Source: Orobanche coerulescens
Taxonomy: Eukaryota > Streptophyta > Magnoliopsida > Lamiales > Orobanchaceae
Direction of reading: 5' to 3'
Assembly (NCBI GenBank): GCA_033398695.1
Contig: CM065801.1
Location: 107,439,170 to 107,503,169 of the forward strand
Length of the DNA: 64,000 bases
Made by a program: the position numbers and the translations under genes. Under the pieces are notes generated by a model that saw only the letters and a program-made list of their open reading frames with translations, was not told the DNA's origin and made no database searches. Shown piece by piece: positions 45,601-57,842 of the stretch. Position 1 is the stretch's first letter. Every line of letters starts with the position of its first letter.

Positions 45601-47046
45601 GTATGATATCTTATACATAGACCTACGCATCAATCGGTTATAGGAACCAAAAGGGTATTTAGAAACAAGAAGGATCAAAATGGACTAATCATAAGGAATA
45701 AATCAAGACTAGTCGCACAAGGCTATAGACAGGAAGAAGGCATAGACTACGATGAAACCTTTGCCCCTGTAGCCAGACTAGAATCCATTAGGATATTTTT
45801 AGCCTTTGCCGCCCATAAGAGGTTTATTGTATACCAAATGGACGTAAAGAGTGCATTACTAAATGGAGACCTTGCCGAAGAAGTTTATGTTGAACAACCA
45901 CCAGGATTTGCCAACACAGACGGCATCGATCTAGTATACAGGCTAAGGAAAGCACTGTATGGACTTAAGCAAGCCCCTAGAGCATGGTATGAGACCCTGT
46001 CCCAGTATCAAACCGATAATGGATTTGAGAAAGGTGCTGTGGACAAGACCTTGTTCAAAATACAGGAAGGTGATGACCTTCTAATGGTGCAAATTTATGT
46101 AGATGATATATTTTTTGGTTCAACTAACCTTGCTTTGTGTAAAAGGTTCTATCATCTCATGCAAAGTAAATTTGAAATGAGTATGATGGGAGAACTTAGT
46201 TATTTCCTAGGTTTGCAGGTAAAACAGTTGCCTAGAGGAATTTTCATCAACCAGGAAAAATACAGCAAGGAGCTTCTCAACAAATTTGGAATGAACACTT
46301 CCAAATCATCGTCAACTCCCATGAGCACTTCCGTGCAAATTAGTGCTGATGAAGACGGAAAGCTGGTTGACCAATCACTCTACAAGAATCTTATTGGATC
46401 TCTCTTGTACCTAATGGCTAGCAGGCCCGATATCCAGTTTGCTATAGGAGTGTGTGCGAGATATCATGTAGCACCTAAGGAATCACACTTTAATACAGCT
46501 AAACGAATCTTAAAGTTTATTAAAGGAACAGTCGATGTAGGATTGTGGTATCCTAAAGAAGGCGGATTCGATTTAGTTGGATACAGCGACTCGGATCTCG
46601 GAGGCTGCAAGCTAGATAGGAAGAGTACAAGTGGAACTTGTCACTTTCTTAGACCTAGACTTGTTTCTTGGTTCAGTAAGAAACAATTGGCAAACTCACT
46701 TTCCACGACTGAATCAGAATACTATGCTGCTGGTAGTTGCTGTATGTAGATCCTCTGGATGCAGCAACAGTTGTCAGATTATGGAATTGAAGCCAAGGAA
46801 GCGCCAATCATGTGTGACAGTACGAGTGCAATTGCAATCATGCACAATCCTGTATTGCACTCGCGCACTAAGCATATCAACATGAAGCATCATTTCATAA
46901 GGAATCATGTCGAGAACAAGGATGTTCGGATCGAAAAGGTTCATACAGATATTCAGTTGGCCGACATCTTCACCAAGCCTCTCGACACAGCAAGATACAA
47001 CATGCTTAGACAAGAATTGGGATTGCTACAGCCCGACTCCCTGTAA
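45601..47046 (+). pseudogene. C2 reverse transcriptase-RNase H
   Basis: After a stop near 45605, readable throughout: [64 protein letters not shown] and the catalytic box YVDD at 46096-46107 in [12 protein letters not shown]. RNase H follows with [19 protein letters not shown] and [17 protein letters not shown] at 46747-46749 is the only stop within the last 1.2 kb; the C-terminus ends LLQPDSL and TAA at 47046. This is the best preserved pol segment of the window, intact for 303 codons around RT. Confidence 0.9.
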
Positions 47047-47829
47047 GTATTTACTGTTTTTACTCAATAATTGAGGGGGAATGCTGTAAGACCCAAGAAT
47101 ACAGTATCCACCATTAATTATATGTACACTCAGAGCCTTCAATACAGCACTGTAGGGAACAAAGATATATGAATCATCCTACAGATGACGTGTGCAATAA
47201 TTAAGGGGGAATACAGTATGACCCATGAATACAGCATTAATCCAAAAGTTGTTGTATGGAGTTAAAACCTATATGTACCTTTTAAGGGGGAACGCTGTAT
47301 TGTCGCGGATACAGCACATACTATAGGATTTCGATTCAGTATATATATATATACATATTATTATAATATTTCATTTTAAAATAATTTTTGTCCACGTGCC
47401 CTGTTTTTCATGTCAAACATCATTTACATTAAATGCCTTACACGATATTTGGACAACTGAATCTCAAACGCCGAGATGTTTTCAAATTGATTAATGTTTA
47501 ATTCCGCCGTTTCAGGCATCGAGGGTAATAACAAATGTCAGAAGTGGGACCCGCTCCTATTTTAAAATTCACTGGATAAGTGTACCAGTTACACTAAGTT
47601 CATCATGACCGTCTATTTCAAAAGCCGGTTCCCATCCCTTAAATCTGACCATTCGTTCTCTGAAAAACCCTTTTTCGCCGCCCACTATAAAAGGACTGTA
47701 ATTGCCATTTGAGACTCTTTACGCCTTCTGGATATTCTAAGAGCACTCAAGCAAATACAGCCTACAAGTTTTTCTGCGTTTTACTGCAAACTTCTCTTAA
47801 TCTTTTCCATCTTTTCTTAAGAATCACCA
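47047..47829 (+). promoter_or_regulatory. C2 spacer: three polypurine tracts, G-box, TATA box
   Basis: No gene for ~780 bp. Polypurine tracts of the form AAGGGGGA lie at 47073-47080, 47203-47210 and 47284-47291, each followed by a CTGTA or ACAGTA word. Multiple polypurine tracts upstream of the 3' LTR are a reported Sirevirus trait. Then come a G-box CACGTG at 47393-47398 within GTCCACGTGCCCTG and TATAAAA at 47686-47692, about 140 bp before the extra ORF. This suggests that the ORF has its own promoter. Predicted from sequence only. Confidence 0.6.
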
Positions 47830-49930
47830 ATGGCTACTCAGACATCTTCTCCCGCTCTCAAGAAGTCTCTGAACTTCATCGATCGACGGATCTTCAGTCG
47901 ATCTGTCGTCATCGAGTGCATCCATGCTGAGACTGATGACGTCGATACGATGGAAGTCGTCATCACCAGACTTCGTCAACAAGGCCTCTACCGCTTTGGG
48001 AGCCACACCGCAGAAAAGTATGACGTTCACCTTGTTGAGGAATTCTACCTCAATGCTGTGGTTCGGTTTCTGCCTCTAGCCCTAGGAGGACATGTTGCTG
48101 ACATCACAACAATCATTCATGGAGTGGAGATCTGCATCGACCGAGATCTTCTCAAAAACATTTACAGGCTACCCTCTGAAGGCCTGACCATGGAGGAACT
48201 TGAGACATTTGGGTCTCAAGAGTTGCTGACTCAATATTATGTCCTGTTCACCAGTTTGTCAACGGTTGAAGTGGTTTACACCACCTGCCATAAGAAAAAC
48301 TTTTGCTTACCATTTGTTTATTTACATGATTTTTGCTGCCGCATCATTGAAAATCGTACTGGTGCATTTGAGATGTGCACTAATCTTAGGTTTAGAATGA
48401 TGGTGGCTATTATGGCCTGTGAAAAGGTCAATTGGTGTTAAATTATTCTGAAACGCTTGCAGGAGGAAGTTTCCAAACCTGCTACTCAGAAGAAATCATT
48501 TGGTTTATTTATAAACCACATTTTGATGAAGTGCGGACTTCCTCAATCCGCTGATGCAAAGAAGATAAGTACCCGGATATACTTGGGAAGAGTCAAGCCC
48601 ACTGCCTACAATCAAAGTTTTCTGATTGCAAACACGCCTTTCATCCGGAACCTACCGATTTCTGAAGATCCAAGGGATGTTTCTCCTAAGTCCCAGAGTG
48701 TGGAATCTTCAAGGAAAATAAAGAGATCTCACAGCAAGCACCTATTGCTGCTGAGAAGCCGAAAACGAAGCTAAGGAGGCTTTCTAAAGCCAAATCCACA
48801 AAAACCTCCGAGGAAGCTTCTACCGTGGCGCAACCCACTGAACAACTACCCCAGGGCCCAACCCATGCGGAAGAGATGCCCGTTATTGTATCGACAGTAA
48901 ATCCTGAGCCTTTGGCGGCAATGACGGATATGAGGTTATCTGCCAATGTGGAAGATTCTAGCGAGTTGGCTGCCCCTTTGGAGCCAACAACTAACTCTCC
49001 TATGTGGGATTCCACACCCGTACAGGATCCACCATCCTTCGGGGCACCATCCCCTGTAAGGAATCCCTCTTCCATACAGGATCCTACACCTGTAGAGGAA
49101 CCCCTCGCTACAGCGAACTCAGAAGTTGTATGAAGTCCCTCCCCCGACACTATTATCAACAAAACTCTTCTTTCTGTGCAAATTGAGCAGGCATATAAAA
49201 AATTTCTTCAATGGAAAAGCTACAGGCTAGCTCCGTACGATACCTTGTACAATTGGAGCAAGTGGATAAATGAATAAAGATTCGTATTGGAAGTGACGGA
49301 CTCCACAAAAATTGAAGCCCTGATCCAATGGGACAATATTTACTTCATAGAATTTATTGAAAGCCATCTCTTGCAAAAATCAGATGCCAGAAGAAAAGGA
49401 AAAGATAAGTCCGAGGAATCTCCCGAAAATCCAAAAGAAGACCACGACTCAGACGACGACGATGCCTTTCAGGCAGGTCTAAAAATGAGCCGTGAGGAGG
49501 CTCACAAAAGAGAAGTCCCCCAAGCTCAACAAACTGATGAAGGGACATTAAGCCGCCATGAGACCCCCTCGCAACAGCCAGATATTATTTCCGAACAGGA
49601 GGAATCAGTCCCTCTTGTCGCGGAGGATCAACCATCCATTTTGGAACAGGCACCCGAGCCTGCTGCCGAAGAAGGAATAAGAAGAAGAAGAAGAAGTTGC
49701 TAAGAGACAACAGGAGGAATCAGTCCCTCCTGTATCTATGTCTTCAGAAATCCCTTCGACACAGGAGGATGTCGCGCCCCCTGCTGCCGAACCCAAAATT
49801 GCTGCTCCCGCCCCATCAAACGTGGAATCCGATGACGGTACTACACCTAAGAATGTCCAACTCACTTCACATCCTAACGTGAATTTGAGAAGGTTGAATG
49901 GAGTCGAGGACTTCGCCAAGCCACATTCTC
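47830..49930 (+). pseudogene. C2 extra ORF, N-terminal domain and linker
   Basis: ATG 47830 (MATQTSSPALKKSLNFIDRR). It is open for 203 codons with VVIECIHAETDD, VEEFYLNAVVRFLPL, IYRLPSEGLTMEELETFG, YLHDFCCRIIENRTGAFE and RMMVAIMACEKVNW, then TAA at 48439-48441 where C1 has CAG. It continues with a frameshift near 48740, a Pro/Glu/Ser-rich linker (48825-49136), a segment with an acidic DSDDDDAF stretch and RRRRR (49287-49703), and a further frame to 49930. From there the C-terminus is the repeated part. The whole ancestral protein would exceed 900 residues. Function unknown; an accessory or env-like protein is possible. Confidence 0.72.
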
Positions 49931-51446
49931 CCAGTACTGCTGCTAGGAAAGAGCGATTGCGTGCTCTTGGCCTTCAAACTGTCTTTATCTAGGATGTAGT
50001 TAATGCCTTGTATTCAGTGGAAAAAGCTCTGAATTGGATGCACACATCTGCAGTTAAAGAGATGACTGGATTACAGATGAAGTCTCTCGAGTAGTCGAAG
50101 CCTTCACTATTTTGCCATAAGTCTTCAAGTAAGCACTAAAGAATCTGCAAGAGAAAGAAGAGCAACTCCTGAGAGACGAGGAATCCAAAACTCGCATATC
50201 CGAGGCCAAGACAGCAGCTGCCATGATCGAAACAACTTCCTAGCTTCGAGCCCACAACAAAAATATCAAAGATATGTCGTAGGTGCTCTCCACCCTTGTC
50301 GAGAGAATGACAAACATTGAGACAAAACAGGATGCTGCTCTGGAGATCCTAGAACGTCTTGATGACGCCAAAATGGGGGAAGAAGCGAGAGAAGCAGCGA
50401 GGAGGACAAGGCTTCAGCATGAAAGGGAATTTAATACTGCTCAAGACAGCATTACCACTGAATTGAATAAATTAGCTCCACCCTCTCAAAGTTTCAGGAT
50501 TTCAAGTTCTCGACCTGAGTTCCATGACCCCAATGTCCCCTGGCAATCCTTGATTCAAAGACCTTCTGAAATTCGTCTGCCAACCAACCGCCATCCCACT
50601 GCTGAAGAAGTGAAGCAATGGAGGAGAAATGAACTGATGAGATATTTTGCAAAACTCGTCAGGGAATCCGCCATCTTCAAAGGTTATAAAACATTAGCGG
50701 ATGCTGTAGACAAATTTACGAAGTTGTTAGAAGAAGGAAAGCTTCCTCTCCAACAAGAAATGAAATCCAAGCATAGAAGAGGAGATCGGATCACCCATCC
50801 AGAAGACTGGATTCTTGCCTTCGACAGATCATACGATGGTAGAGCAATCTACTTAGATCAAGGCAATGATTCCCTATAACACTGGTGGCGTGGAACCGAG
50901 CATGATCCAGAGAAGAGGCCATGGAGACATTCTGATTATAAGAGCTGAAATCCTTGTATTTTTTTGTTTGTAATTTTTCTTTCAGAACAGCAATCCCTGT
51001 ACTCTATTTTGGGACAACAATCACAAGTATAGAAACTTGTTTAGAAATCAAAGTTGTACGAACTTGTCTACGAACAGTTCATAGAATCAGTTGTATGCAT
51101 CTAGAATACATTGTAAGATTGTGCATGCGCGCCAATCATAAGCTTAAGTTGTAAAAAACTCTTAGCTCTATCGAACTCGCCTGCGAGCAGTTCATAAATT
51201 AGACTAAGTTGCTAGAAGCCAGATCATTTGACATAAGACCAAGATATCTGCCAGAAGTCATCAAGAAGGTTATTCGCTTCATGAAGAAGGTTTTGGCATC
51301 ATCAAGATGACTTGAAAGATTTAAAGTTTTGGCAAATTGTCAACAAGGGGGAAATTGTTGGGATAACAAACCTCTATCTGAAATTGTTAGGATAACAATA
51401 CCCGGTATCGAAATTATTGGGACAACATTTACTGTATCGATGCTGC
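49931..51446 (+). pseudogene. Array unit 0 (parent copy joined to the extra ORF)
   Basis: The only unit continuous with upstream ORF sequence (HSPSTAARKERLRALGLQ). It has a private TAG in TVFI-stop-DVV, a one-base loss after GLQ and a TAA in the PEVF region. The coiled-coil part is open at 50283-50879. It lacks ~90 bp of trailer, including the AATAAA. The LTR fragment is 51356-51446. Confidence 0.85.
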
Positions 51447-53051
51447 CCAGCACTGCTGCTAGGAAAGAGCAATTGCGTGCTCTTGGCCTTCAAACTGTCT
51501 TTATCCAGGATGTAGTTCATGCCTTGTATTCAGTGGAAAAAGCTCTGAATTGGATGCACACATCTGCAGTTAAAGAGATGATTGGATTACAGCATGAAGT
51601 CTCTCGAGTAGTCGAAGCCTTCACTGTTTTGCCAGAAGTCTTCACGCAAGCACTGAAGAATCTGCAAGAGAAACAAGAGCAACTCCTGAGAGACGAGGAA
51701 TCCAAAACTCGCATATTCGAGGCCAAGACAGTAGCTGACATGATCGAAACAACTTCCTAGCTTCGAGCCCACGACAAAAATATCAAATATATGTCGCAGG
51801 TGCTTTCCACCCTTGTCGAGAGAATGACAAACATTGAGACAAAACAGGATGCCGCTCTCGAGATCCTAGAATGTCTTGATGACGCCAAAATGGGGGAAGA
51901 AGCGAGAGAAGCAGCGAGGAGAACAAGGCTTCAGCACGAAAGGGAATTTAATACTAATCAACACAACATCACCACTGAATTGAATAAATTAGCTCCACCC
52001 TCTCAAAGTTTCAGGATTTCAGGTTCTCGACCTGAGTTCCATGACCCTAATGTCCCCTGGCAAACCTTGATTCAAAGACCTTCTGAAATTCGTCTACCAA
52101 CCAACCGCCATCCCACTACTGAAGAAGTGAAGCAATGGAGGAGAAATGAACTAATGAGATATTTTGCAAAACTCGTCAGGGAATCCGCCATCTTCAAAGG
52201 TTATAAAACATTAGCGGAGGCTGCAGACAAATTTACGAAGTTGTTAGAAGAAGGAAAGCTTCCTCTCCAACAAGAAATGAAATCCAAGCATAGAAGAGGA
52301 GATCGGATCACCCATCCAGAAGACTGGATTCTTGCCTTCGACAGATCATACGATGGTAGAGCAATCTACTTAGATCAAGGCATTGATTCCCTAAAACACT
52401 GGTGGCGTGGAACCAAACATGATCCAGAGAAGAGGCCATGGAGAAATTCTGATTATAGGAGCTGAAATCCTTGTATTTTTTTTGTTTGTAATTTTTCTTT
52501 CAGAATAGCAATCCTTGTACTCTATTTTGAATATCAATAAAAATGTTTGCCTATCTTGAAAGATTACAACTCGTAATCTACTGTGTTAATGTATGATTAC
52601 ATAACTTAAATAGTTGGGATAACAATCACAAGTATAGAAACTTGTTTAGAAATCAAAGTTGTACGAACTTGTCTACGAACAGTTCATAGAATCAGTTGTA
52701 TGCATCTAAAATACATTGTAAGATTGTGCCTGCGCGCCAATCATAAGCTTAAGTTGTAAAAAACTCTTAGCTCTATCGAACTCGCCTGCGAGCAGTTCAT
52801 AAATTAGACTAAGTTGCTAGAAGCCAGATCATTTGACAGATGACCAAGATATCTGCCAGAAGTCATCAACAAGGTTATTCACTTCATGAAGAAGGTTTTG
52901 GCATCGTCTAGAAGACTTGAAAGATTTAAAGTCTTGGCAAATTGTCAAAAAGGGGGAAATTGTTGGGATAACAAACCTCTATCTGAAATTGTTAGGATAA
53001 CAATACCCAGTATTGAAATTATTGGGACAACATTTACTATATCGATGTTGC
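51447..53051 (+). pseudogene. Array unit 1
   Basis: Frame open through TTS (51760), then the shared TAG, then open again at 51791-52465. It is the only unit reading Lys (AAA) instead of stop in DSL-x-HWWRGT, so its end reaches WRNSDYRS and a TGA at 52465. AATAAA at 52536-52541, PPT at 52947-52960, LTR fragment 52961-53051. Confidence 0.85.
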
Positions 53052-54650
53052 CCAGTACTGCTGCTAGGAAAGAGCGATTGCGTGCTCTTGGCCTTCAAAC
53101 TGTCTTTATCCAGGATGTAGTTCATGCCTTGTATTCAGTGGAAAAAGCTCTGAATTGGATGCACACATCTGCAGTTAAAGAGATGACTGGATTACAGCAT
53201 GAAGTCTCTCGAGTAGTCGAAGCCTTCACTGTTTTTGCCAGATGTCTTCAAGCAAGCACTAAAGAATCTGCAAGAGAAACAAGAGCAACTCCTGAGAGAC
53301 GAGGAATCCAACACTCGCATATCAGAGGCCAAGACAGCAGCTGCCATGATCGAAACAACTTCCTAGCTTCGAGCCCACGACAAAAATATCAAAGATAAGT
53401 CGCAGGTGCTCTCCACCCTTGTCGAGAGAATGACAAACATTGAGACAAAACAGGATGCCGCTCTGGAGATCCTAGAACGTCTTGATGACGCCAAAATGGG
53501 GGAAGAAGCGAAAGAAGCAGCGAGGAGAACAAGGCTTCAGCACGAAAGGGAATTTAATATTGCTCAAGACAGCATCACCACTGAATTGAATAAATTAGCT
53601 CCACCCTCTCAAAGTTTCAGGATTTCAGGTTCTCGACCTGAGTTCCATGACCCCAATGTCCCTCGGCACCTTGATTCAAAGACCTTCAAATTGCCTCACA
53701 ACCAACCGCCATCCCACTACTGAAGAAGTGAAGCAATGGAGGAGAAATGAACTAATGAGATATTTTGCAAAACTCGTCAGGGAATCCGCCATCTTCAAAG
53801 GTTATAAAACATTAGCGGAGGCTGCAGACAAATTTACGAAGTTGTTAGAAGAAGGAAAGCTTCCTCTCCAACAAGAAATGAAATCCAAGCATAGAAGAGG
53901 AGATCGGATCACCCATCCAGAAGATTGGATTCTTGCCTTCGACAGATCATACGATGGTAGAGCAATCTACTTAGATCAAGGCAATGATTCCCTATAACAC
54001 TGGTGGCGTGGAACCGAGCATGATCCAGAGAAGAGGCCATGGAGAAATTCTGATTATAGGAGCTGAAATCCTTGTATTTTTTTGTTTGTAATATTTCTTT
54101 CAGAATAGCAATCCTTGTACTCTATTTTAAATATCAATAAAAATGTTTGCCTATCTTGAAAGATTACAACTCGTAATCTACTGTGTTAATGTATGATTAC
54201 ATAACTTAAATTGTTGGGATAATAATCACAAGTATAGAAACTTGTTTAGAAATCAAAGTTGTACGAACTTGTCTACGAACAGTTCATAGAATCAGTTATA
54301 TGCATCTAGAATACATTGTAAGATTGTACCTGCGCGCCAATCATAAGCTTAAGTTGTAAAAAACTCTTAGCTCTATCGAACTCACCTGCGAGCAGTTCAT
54401 AAATTAGACTAAGTTGCTAGAAGCCAGATCATTTGTGAGAAAGACCAAGATATACGCGAAGTCATCAAGAAGGTTATTCGCTTCATGAAGAAGGTTTTGG
54501 CATCATCAAGAAGACTTGAAAGATTTAAAGTCTTGGCAAATTGTCAAAAAGGGGGAAATTGTTGGGATAACAAACCTCTATCTGAAATTGTTAGGATAAC
54601 AATACCCGGTATCGAAATTGTTGGGACAACATTTACTGTATCGATGATGC
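53052..54650 (+). pseudogene. Array unit 2
   Basis: An extra T near 53235 shifts the first half. A small deletion near 53670 (CCTCGGCACC in place of CCCTGGCAAACC) shifts the second; open again 53647-53997. Shared TAG and TAA present. LTR fragment 54560-54650. Confidence 0.85.
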
Positions 54651-56246
54651 CCAGTACTGCTGCTAGGAAAGAGCGATTGCGTGCTCTTGGCCTTCAAACT
54701 GTCTTTATCCAGGATGTAGTTAATGCCTTGTATTCAGTGGAAAAAGCTCTGAATTGGATGCACACATCTGCAGTTAAAGAGATGACTGGATTACAGCATG
54801 AAGTCTCTCGAGTAGTCGAAGCCTTCACTATTTTGCCAGAAGTGTTCAAGCAAGCACTGAAGAATCTGCAAGAGAAACAAGAGCAACTCCTGAGAGACGA
54901 GGAATCCAACACTCGCATATCCGAGGCCAAGACAGCAGCTGCCATGATCGAAACAAGTTCCTAGCTTCGAGCCCACGACAAAAATATCAAAGATAAGTCG
55001 CAGGTGCTCTCCACCCTTGTCGAGAGAATGACAAACATTGAGACAAAACAGCATGCCGCTCTGGAGATCCTAGAACGTCTTGATGACGCCAAAATGGGGG
55101 AAGAAGAGAAAGAAGCAGCTAGGAGAACAAGTCTTCATCACGAAATGGAATTTATTTCTGCTCAAGACAGCATCTCCACTGAATTGAATAAATTAGCTAC
55201 ACCCTCTCAAAGTTTCAGGATTTCAGGTTCTCGACCTGAGTTCCATGACCCCAATGTCCCCGGACCTTGATTCAAAGACCTTCAAATTCGTCACAACCAA
55301 CCGCCATCCCACTACTGAAGAAGTGAAGCAATGGAGGAGAAATGAACTAATGAGATATTTTGCAAAACTCGTCAGGGAATCCGCCATCTTCAAAGGTTAT
55401 AAAACATTCGCGGAGGTTGCAGACAAATTTACGAAGTTGTTAGAAGAAGGAAAGCTTCCTCTCCAACAAGAAATGAAATCCAAGCATAGAAGAGGAGATC
55501 GGATCACCCATCCAGAAGACTGGATTCTTGCCTTCGACAAATCATACGATGGTAGAGCAATCTACTTAGATCAAGGCAATGATTCCCTATAACACTGGTG
55601 GCGTGGAACCGAGCATGATCCAGAGAAGAGGCCATGGAGAAATTCTGATTATAGGAGCTGAAATCCTTGTATTATTTTGTTTGTAATTTTTCTTTCAGAA
55701 TAGCAATCCTTGTACTCTATTTTGAATATCAATAAAAATGTTTGCCTATCTTGAAAGATTACAACTCATAATCTACTGTGTTAATGTATGATTACATAAC
55801 TTAAATTGTTGGGATAATAATCACAAGTATAGAAACTTGTTTAGAAATCAAAGTTGTACGAACTTGTCTACGAACAGTTCATAGAATCAGTTATATGCAT
55901 CTAGAATACATTGTAAGATTGTGCCTGCGCGCCAATCATAAGCTTAAGTTGTAAAAAACTCTTAGCTCTATCGAACTCACGTGCGAGCAGTTCATAAATT
56001 AGACTAAGTTGCTAGAAGCCAGATCATTTGACAGAAGACCAAGATATCTGCCAGAAGTCATCAAGAAGGTTATTCGCTTCATGAAGAAGGTTTTGGCATC
56101 ATCAAGAAGACTTGAAAGATTTAAAGTCTTGGCAAATTGTCAAAAAGGGGGAAATTGTTGGGATAACAAACCTCTATCTGAAATTGTTAGGATAACAATA
56201 CCCGGTATCGAAATTGTTGGGACAACATTTACTGTATCGATGATGC
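54651..56246 (+). pseudogene. Array unit 3
   Basis: First half open to the shared TAG (54485-54964 reads in from the LTR tip of unit 2). Several private substitutions occur in the coiled coil (55120-55200). The CCCCGGACC deletion near 55260 shifts the frame; open again 55245-55592. LTR fragment 56156-56246. Confidence 0.85.
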
Positions 56247-57842
56247 CCGATCTTCGCTAGGAAAGAGCGATTGCGTGCTCTTGGCCTTCAAACTGTCTTT
56301 ATCCAGGATGTAGTTAATGCCTTGTATTCGGTGGAAAAAGCTCAATTGGATGCACACATCTCAGCTAAAGAGATGACTGGATTACTGACATGAAGTCTCT
56401 CGAGTAGTCGAAGCCTTCACTATTTTGCCAGAAGTCTTCAAGCAAGCACTGAAGAATCTGCAAGAGAAACAAGAGCAACTCCTGAGAGACGAGGAATCCA
56501 ACACTCGCATATCCAAGGCCAAGACAGCAGCTGCCATGATCGAAACAACTTCCTAGCTTCGAGCCCACGACAAAAATATCAAAGATAAGTCGCAGGTGCT
56601 CTCCACCCTTGTCGAGAGAATGACAAACATTGAGACAAAACAGCATGCCGCTCTGGAGATCCTAGAACGTCTTGATGACGCCAAAATGGGGGAAGAAGCG
56701 AAAGAAGCAGCGAGGAGAACAAGGCTTCAGCACGAAAGGGAATTTAATACTACTCAAGACAGCATCACCACTGAATTGAATAAATTAGCTCCACCCTCTC
56801 AAAGTTTCAGGATTTCAGGTTCTCGACCTGAGTTCCATGACCCCAATGTCCCCTGGCAGACCTTGATTCAAAGACCTTCTGAAATTCGTCTGCCAACCAA
56901 CCGCCATCCCACTACTGAAGAAGTGAAGCAATGGAGGAGAAATGAACTAATGAGATATTTTGCAAAACTCGTCAGGGAATCCGCCATCTTCAAAGGTTAT
57001 AAAACATTAGCGGAGGCTGCAGACAAATTTACGAAGTTGTTAGAAGAAGGAAAGCTTCCTGTCCAACAAGAAATGAAATCCAAGCATAGAAGAGGAGATC
57101 GGATCACCCATCCGTAAGATCGGATTCTTGCCTTCAGATCATACGATGGTAGAGCAATCTACTTAGATCAAGGCAATGATTCCCTATAACACTGGTGGCG
57201 TGGAACCGAGCATGATCCAGAGAAGAGGCCATGGAGAAATTCTGATTATAGGAGCTGAAATCCTTGTATTTTTTTGTTTGTAATTTTTCTTTCAGAATAG
57301 CAATCCTAGTACTCTATTATGAATATCAATAAAAATGTTTGACTATCTTGAAATATTACAACTCGTAAACTAATCTGTTAATGTATGATTACATAACTTA
57401 AATTGTTGGGATAATAATCACAAGTATAGAAACTTGTTTAGAAATCAAAGTTGTACGAACTTGTCTACGAACAGTTCATAGAATCAGTTATATGCATCTA
57501 GAATACATTGTAAGATTGTGCCTGCGCGCCAATCATAAGCTTAAGTTGTAAAAAACTCTTAGCTCTATCGAACTCACCTGCGAGCAGTTCATAAATTAGA
57601 CTAAGTTGCTAGAAGCCAGATCATTTGACAGAAGACCAAGATATCTGCCAGAAGTCATCAAGAAGGTTATTCGCTTCATGAAGAAGGTTTTGGCATCATC
57701 AAGAAGACTTGAAAGATTTAAAGTCTTGGCAAATTGTCAAAAGAGGGAAATTGTTGGGATAACAAACCTCTATCTGAAATTGTTAGGATAACAATACCCG
57801 GTATCGAAATTGTTGGGACAACATTTACTGTATCGATGATGC
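56247..57842 (+). pseudogene. Array unit 4
   Basis: The start is altered (CCGATCTTCGCTAGG for CCAGTACTGCTGCTAGG) and CTG/CAG words are shortened near 56343, 56371 and 56387. The coiled-coil part is open at 56596-57117, where a changed codon gives TAA. LTR fragment 57752-57842. Confidence 0.85.
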
